Source: Chlorops oryzae (lineage: Eukaryota > Arthropoda > Insecta > Diptera > Chloropidae). From it: DNA of 64,000 nt. Positions within the stretch are counted from its first letter, which is position 1; each line of letters starts with the position of its first letter. The stretch is from assembly GCA_020466095.1 (NCBI GenBank), contig CM035808.1, positions 13,781,163-13,845,162 on the forward strand. The letters run 5' to 3'. The translations under genes and the position numbers were made by a program. Of this stretch, positions 60,330 through 64,000 are shown piece by piece. The notes below the pieces were generated by a model. The model was not told where the DNA came from. It saw only the letters and a list, made by a program, of their open reading frames with translations, and searched no databases.

Positions 60330-61710
60330 AAGAAGAATTCTGTATAAATCTCCAGTCATGAAAATGCAAAATTCATTCCTATTACGTACTACATACATAT
60401 ATAGAAGTCTCTTTTGCCATAAGATCGTTCATCGTATTTTAATCGGTGCACGGTGAATTGATTAAATACCGCCCACAGATCAATAAGCTTAAGTGAAAGA
60501 AAATGGAAATTAAGGCCGGGTGGCAAACGACTTTGTGGCATTGTGGCATCGCACGCGAAGTTACGAATTATAAATTATATTAATTCGCTTGCATTAGGGA
60601 AATTAAATGCGGTAAATAATTGTCGCGCCGACTTTTCTGGGTCGCAAGTCTTTCACTGCTCTAACTTTCTGACCTTTAAGGGTTATATAAACTCGAATCT
60701 ATGCTCCTTATGCAGTGGAATATCTTATATGCGGACAATTATTGTTAACTTAAATAGCTGAAATAGGAGTGTAAGTAAACTAGGCATTCACTCTACCGTT
60801 CGTCCTTATAAATCATAGCTCAAAGAAACGAACGGGGTTTTGTTTTCCACACACGTGGAAGTAATAGGATTTGAGTTGATGTGTTGTGGCGATTCACACT
60901 CCATCTAGTCCACTTCAGCCACCAAAAATCAATACTTTCTAATCTAAGTACACTCGGGTGTCCAACAGTCCCAAACTGCATGATGTAAAGCAAATCGTAA
61001 CATGTTGGGAAGCGTTCGAATCGTGAGACCTTTTGAAAAAAAAAAAAAACATTCATCCAAAAATAAACTTCTGAAATGTCACTTGAAATTATAATTATCG
61101 ATCTGTAGATGGAATCGGTTTGAATTTGAATTTGGATTTGATTGCAATTGAAAAGGCAATTTAATATATGTACATATGTATAAAAAATACTAGCAATTAA
61201 TTGACGAATATCAGCAGGCAACTCACAATACTAATAAAATGTGCAATCTCTGAGGATAGCTAATAAAATTAGCCGAAATATTGGATATTAATATTAAAAT
61301 AAAAAGAAATTGGTTTGTCTGCCGAAAATATAATGAAATTTCGTATCGTCCGATATGCAAGTTCCTATCGTGTTTGTAGGAGATGTCCGAGAATTATGTT
61401 AGAAAAACCTCCAAATAATTTCTTTCATAAACGTCAAAATAAATTTCTTAATTTTAATCTGAAGGATTCATTCTTCAATCAACGAAAACGAGCTTACGGC
61501 AATAAGGGTGGTAGTTACCAGCCCGGTTTAAGTAAATTGTCGTAGTTACCAAATCAATTAAAGCAGTAAAGGCTCGATATGTACCCACATATGTTCCACT
61601 GTGTATACCAGGAAGCTAAAAAAAATTTCATTTTGTAGCATCTTTCTGCCTTTATCTTATAAAGGCTTAAATTCTACCCCATCTTTAGGATTTTTTTTTG
61701 TTTTTTGGTA
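60330..61710. other. presumed AGPAT intron 1, first part
   Basis: No gene is supported. The open frames are short, and no splice-linked acyltransferase motif appears. Confidence 0.4.
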
Positions 61711-61712
61711 TA

Positions 61713-62999
61713 ACAGGTTGGCTGATAAGTCCCCGGTCTAACAAAGAAAAACACATTTTTTTGTCAAAATTCGTTTTTATTATTCAACATAGTTCCCTTC
61801 AAGAGCGATACAACGATTATAACGACCTTCCAATTTTTTGATACCATTTTGGTAGTACTCCTTCGGTTTTGCCTCAAAATAGGCCTCAGTTTCGGCGATC
61901 ACCTCTTCATTGCAGCCAAATTTTTTCCCTGCGAGCATCCTTTTGAGGTCTGAGAACAAGAAAAAGCCGCTGGGGGCCAGATCTGGAGAATACGGTGGGT
62001 GGGGAAGCAATTCGAAGCCTAATTTTTTTGCCATCGTTCTCAATGACTTGTGGCACGGTGCGTTGTCTTGGTGGAACAACATTTTTTTCTTCTTCATATG
62101 GGGCCGTTTTGCCGCGATTTCGATCTTCAAACGCTCCAATAACGACATATAATAGTCACTGTTGATGGTTTTTCCCTTCTCAAGATAATCGATAAAAATT
62201 ATTCCATGCCCATCCCAAAAAACAGAGGCCATTACTTTGCCAGCGGACTTTTGAGTTTTTCCACGCTTCGGAGACGGTTCACCGATCGCTGTCCACTCAG
62301 CCGACTGTCGATTGGACTCAGGAGTGTAGTGATAGAGCCATGTTTCATCCATTGTCACATATCGACGCAAAAACTCGGGTGTATTGCGAGTTAACAGCTG
62401 CAAACACCGCTCAGAATCATCAACACGTTGTTGTTTTTGGTCAAATGTGAGCTCGCGCGGCACCCATTTTGCACAGAGCTTTTTCATATCCAAATATTGA
62501 TGAATGATATGACCAACACGTTCCTTTGATATCTTTAAGGCCTCTGCTATCTCGATCAACTTCATTTTACGGTCATTCAAAATCATTTTGTGAATTTTTT
62601 TGATGTTTTCGTCGGTAACCACCTCTTTCGGGCGTCCACTGCGTTCACCGTCCTCCGTGCTCATTTCACCACGCTTGAATTTTGCATACCAATCAATTAT
62701 TGTTGAGTTTCCTGGGGCAGAGTCCGGAAACTCATTATCAAGCCAAGTTTTTGCTTCCACTGTATTTTTTCCCTTCAGAAAACAGTATTTTATCAAAACA
62801 CGAAATTCCTTTTTTTCCATTTTTTTCACAATAACAAAAGTTGCTTCACAAAAGACGCTCTATCTCACAAACTAATTGACTTACAGACGTCAAATTTTGA
62901 CACGAATCATTTGAAGGTTGCCACTATATAAAAATAATATGCATTTAATACTAGCGACGCCATCTATGTGTCAGACCGGGGACTTATCAGCCAACCTGT
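61713..62999 (-). mobile_element. mariner, irritans subfamily, full length (1287 bp)
   Basis: Perfect 27-bp inverted ends begin ACAGGTTGGCTGATAAGTCC (61713-61739, 62973-62999), flanked by TA duplications (61711-61712, 63000-63001). The terminal sequence and transposase identify the irritans subfamily, which includes Himar1. It sits in the presumed first intron of the AGPAT gene, opposite to it. The ends are perfect, so the insertion is young or was mobilised recently. Confidence 0.95.
61780..62820 (-). pseudogene. mariner transposase, open frame but catalytically broken
   Basis: The frame is uninterrupted; I take the start at the second Met (62820, MEKKEF), giving 346 residues, against 348 for Himar1. 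An earlier ATG at 62829 adds three. The N-terminal HTH pair and the first two catalytic Asp are present (TMDETW, D158; HQDNAPC, D252). The third, the Asp of the family motif SPDLAPSD, is Gly (SPDLAPSG, codon GGC, residue 285), and a two-residue deletion (MAKKLGF) shortens the D-D spacing to 32 instead of 34. Both changes should abolish cleavage. The element could still be moved by an active relative because its ends are intact. Confidence 0.9.
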
Positions 63000-63001
63000 T
63001 A

Positions 63002-64000
63002 ATAGGTATAAAAAAGTTGAATCTTTTTCATTTTTTATATCGCACCCTTGCTAATAAATCAGCACAATTCAAAATTGTTTGAATCAATTTTTTTATGTAC
63101 GATTGAATTTTTCTGTAAAAAACCCAACACATAGAGAATTAACGCTTTTATTGAATGAACCAGCAGTCGAGTAAGAGTAATACATATTAGTTTAGAAAAA
63201 ATTTTATTTCTCCTTAGAGTCAAGAGGGATTGAATGATTGTCGAGAAATGCGAATTTTTGAATTGTGCCGATTTAGTAGCAAGGGTGCGATATGTTTTTA
63301 TTTGTATCTTAAACTGCATAAAATTGTTTTTCTTAATTTTTTATATAATTTTTTAAAAATTAAGTCACTTAAATCACTCGTTTTTAATTTCCATAGTTCC
63401 ATACTGACTATTTTAATAAGATTATATCATTTTTATTACAAAACAAAAAAAAAAAACATTTAAATGCAATCTTCAAATCAAGTTTTCAATTTCAAAACAT
63501 TTCATTTGAACTCATTTCGTATGCAGTTTGTAGTTGCGATGACGTCACCGATCACAATTAAATGTATGCACATAAATGATAAATTTTCTTACAAGAGAAC
63601 AAGACAACAATAAATACTCAATTCGCATGCCTTGTCGCACGTGTTGTGGTCTAAGAAGGTCAACTCACCCACGGCTCGATGTGGTTGGCAAGTGGGGGGG
63701 GTTCGAGAGCGGCCGCATCTACACATACATTCATACATACGTACGTACGTAATTGACGAGAAAAGAAATCGTTCAAATCTATTTTGAATGTAATTTACTG
63801 CACTGGCGACTTGTCCATGTGTAGATGGGGTTTTTTATTATGACATATCTGTTGCCAGATAAATAATATGAATAATCGAATGCGATTTCAAGTTCATGCT
63901 TCTCTATACAGGGTGAAAAAATGCAATTGAATAATATAGTTTTTATTCTGTTCAAAGTATCTCTGTTGTGCAATCTTGGTAGCAAGGATTTAGAATTGCA
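63002..64000. other. presumed AGPAT intron 1, second part
   Basis: No gene is supported. There is an ACATACAT/ACGTACGT tract near 63720-63750 and a G-rich run (GGGGGGG) at about 63693-63699. Confidence 0.4.

Overview
The window is animal nuclear DNA and almost certainly comes from a higher fly (Diptera). The evidence is AT-rich sequence with long A and T runs, spliced genes with GT-AG introns, dense short DNA transposons, an irritans-type mariner and a fly-type Imp gene. Species cannot be fixed from the sequence alone; a tephritid- or calyptrate-like fly is my guess.

Layout. (1) 1-10.5 kb is upstream, mostly non-coding DNA with simple repeats and at least three short DNA transposons. (2) 10.56-32.06 kb is the plus-strand gene Imp (IGF-II mRNA-binding protein: one RRM-like domain and four KH domains). 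Two alternative short first coding exons (10561 and 25430) both leave phase 2 and both fit the same acceptor at 26852. The 16-kb first intron holds a 0.75-kb GA-rich tract, hAT-type MITEs with 8-bp target duplications, LINE scraps and repeat-rich DNA. A one-base deletion seems to have shifted the frame in the C-terminal glutamine tract. (3) 32.1 to about 46.8 kb has no gene, is very A/T-rich and is best read as a very long Imp 3' UTR. It carries a perfect let-7 seed match, hairpins and a poly-A retroposon with a 14-bp target duplication. (4) 47-60.3 kb holds three nearly identical plus-strand copies of a promoter, 5' UTR and first coding exon of an AGPAT-type acyltransferase. Copies 1 and 2 are a direct tandem duplication, and copy 1 is split after its exon by a 2.1-kb foldback-type element whose empty site is preserved in copy 2. 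Between copies 2 and 3 lie an intact 629-codon minus-strand ORF resembling the tail of an axonemal dynein heavy chain but lacking linker and motor, and a decayed 1.7-kb pogo/Tigger-like transposon with a PHD-type zinc finger. (5) 60.3-64 kb looks like the first intron of the AGPAT gene and contains a complete-length but catalytically broken mariner.

The main functional units are therefore Imp (RNA binding, neural and germline post-transcriptional control) and the 5' end of a phosphatidic-acid-forming acyltransferase whose later exons lie beyond the window. The most unusual items are the triplicated AGPAT first exon, the orphan dynein tail between the copies, and the foldback element dated by its paralogous empty site.
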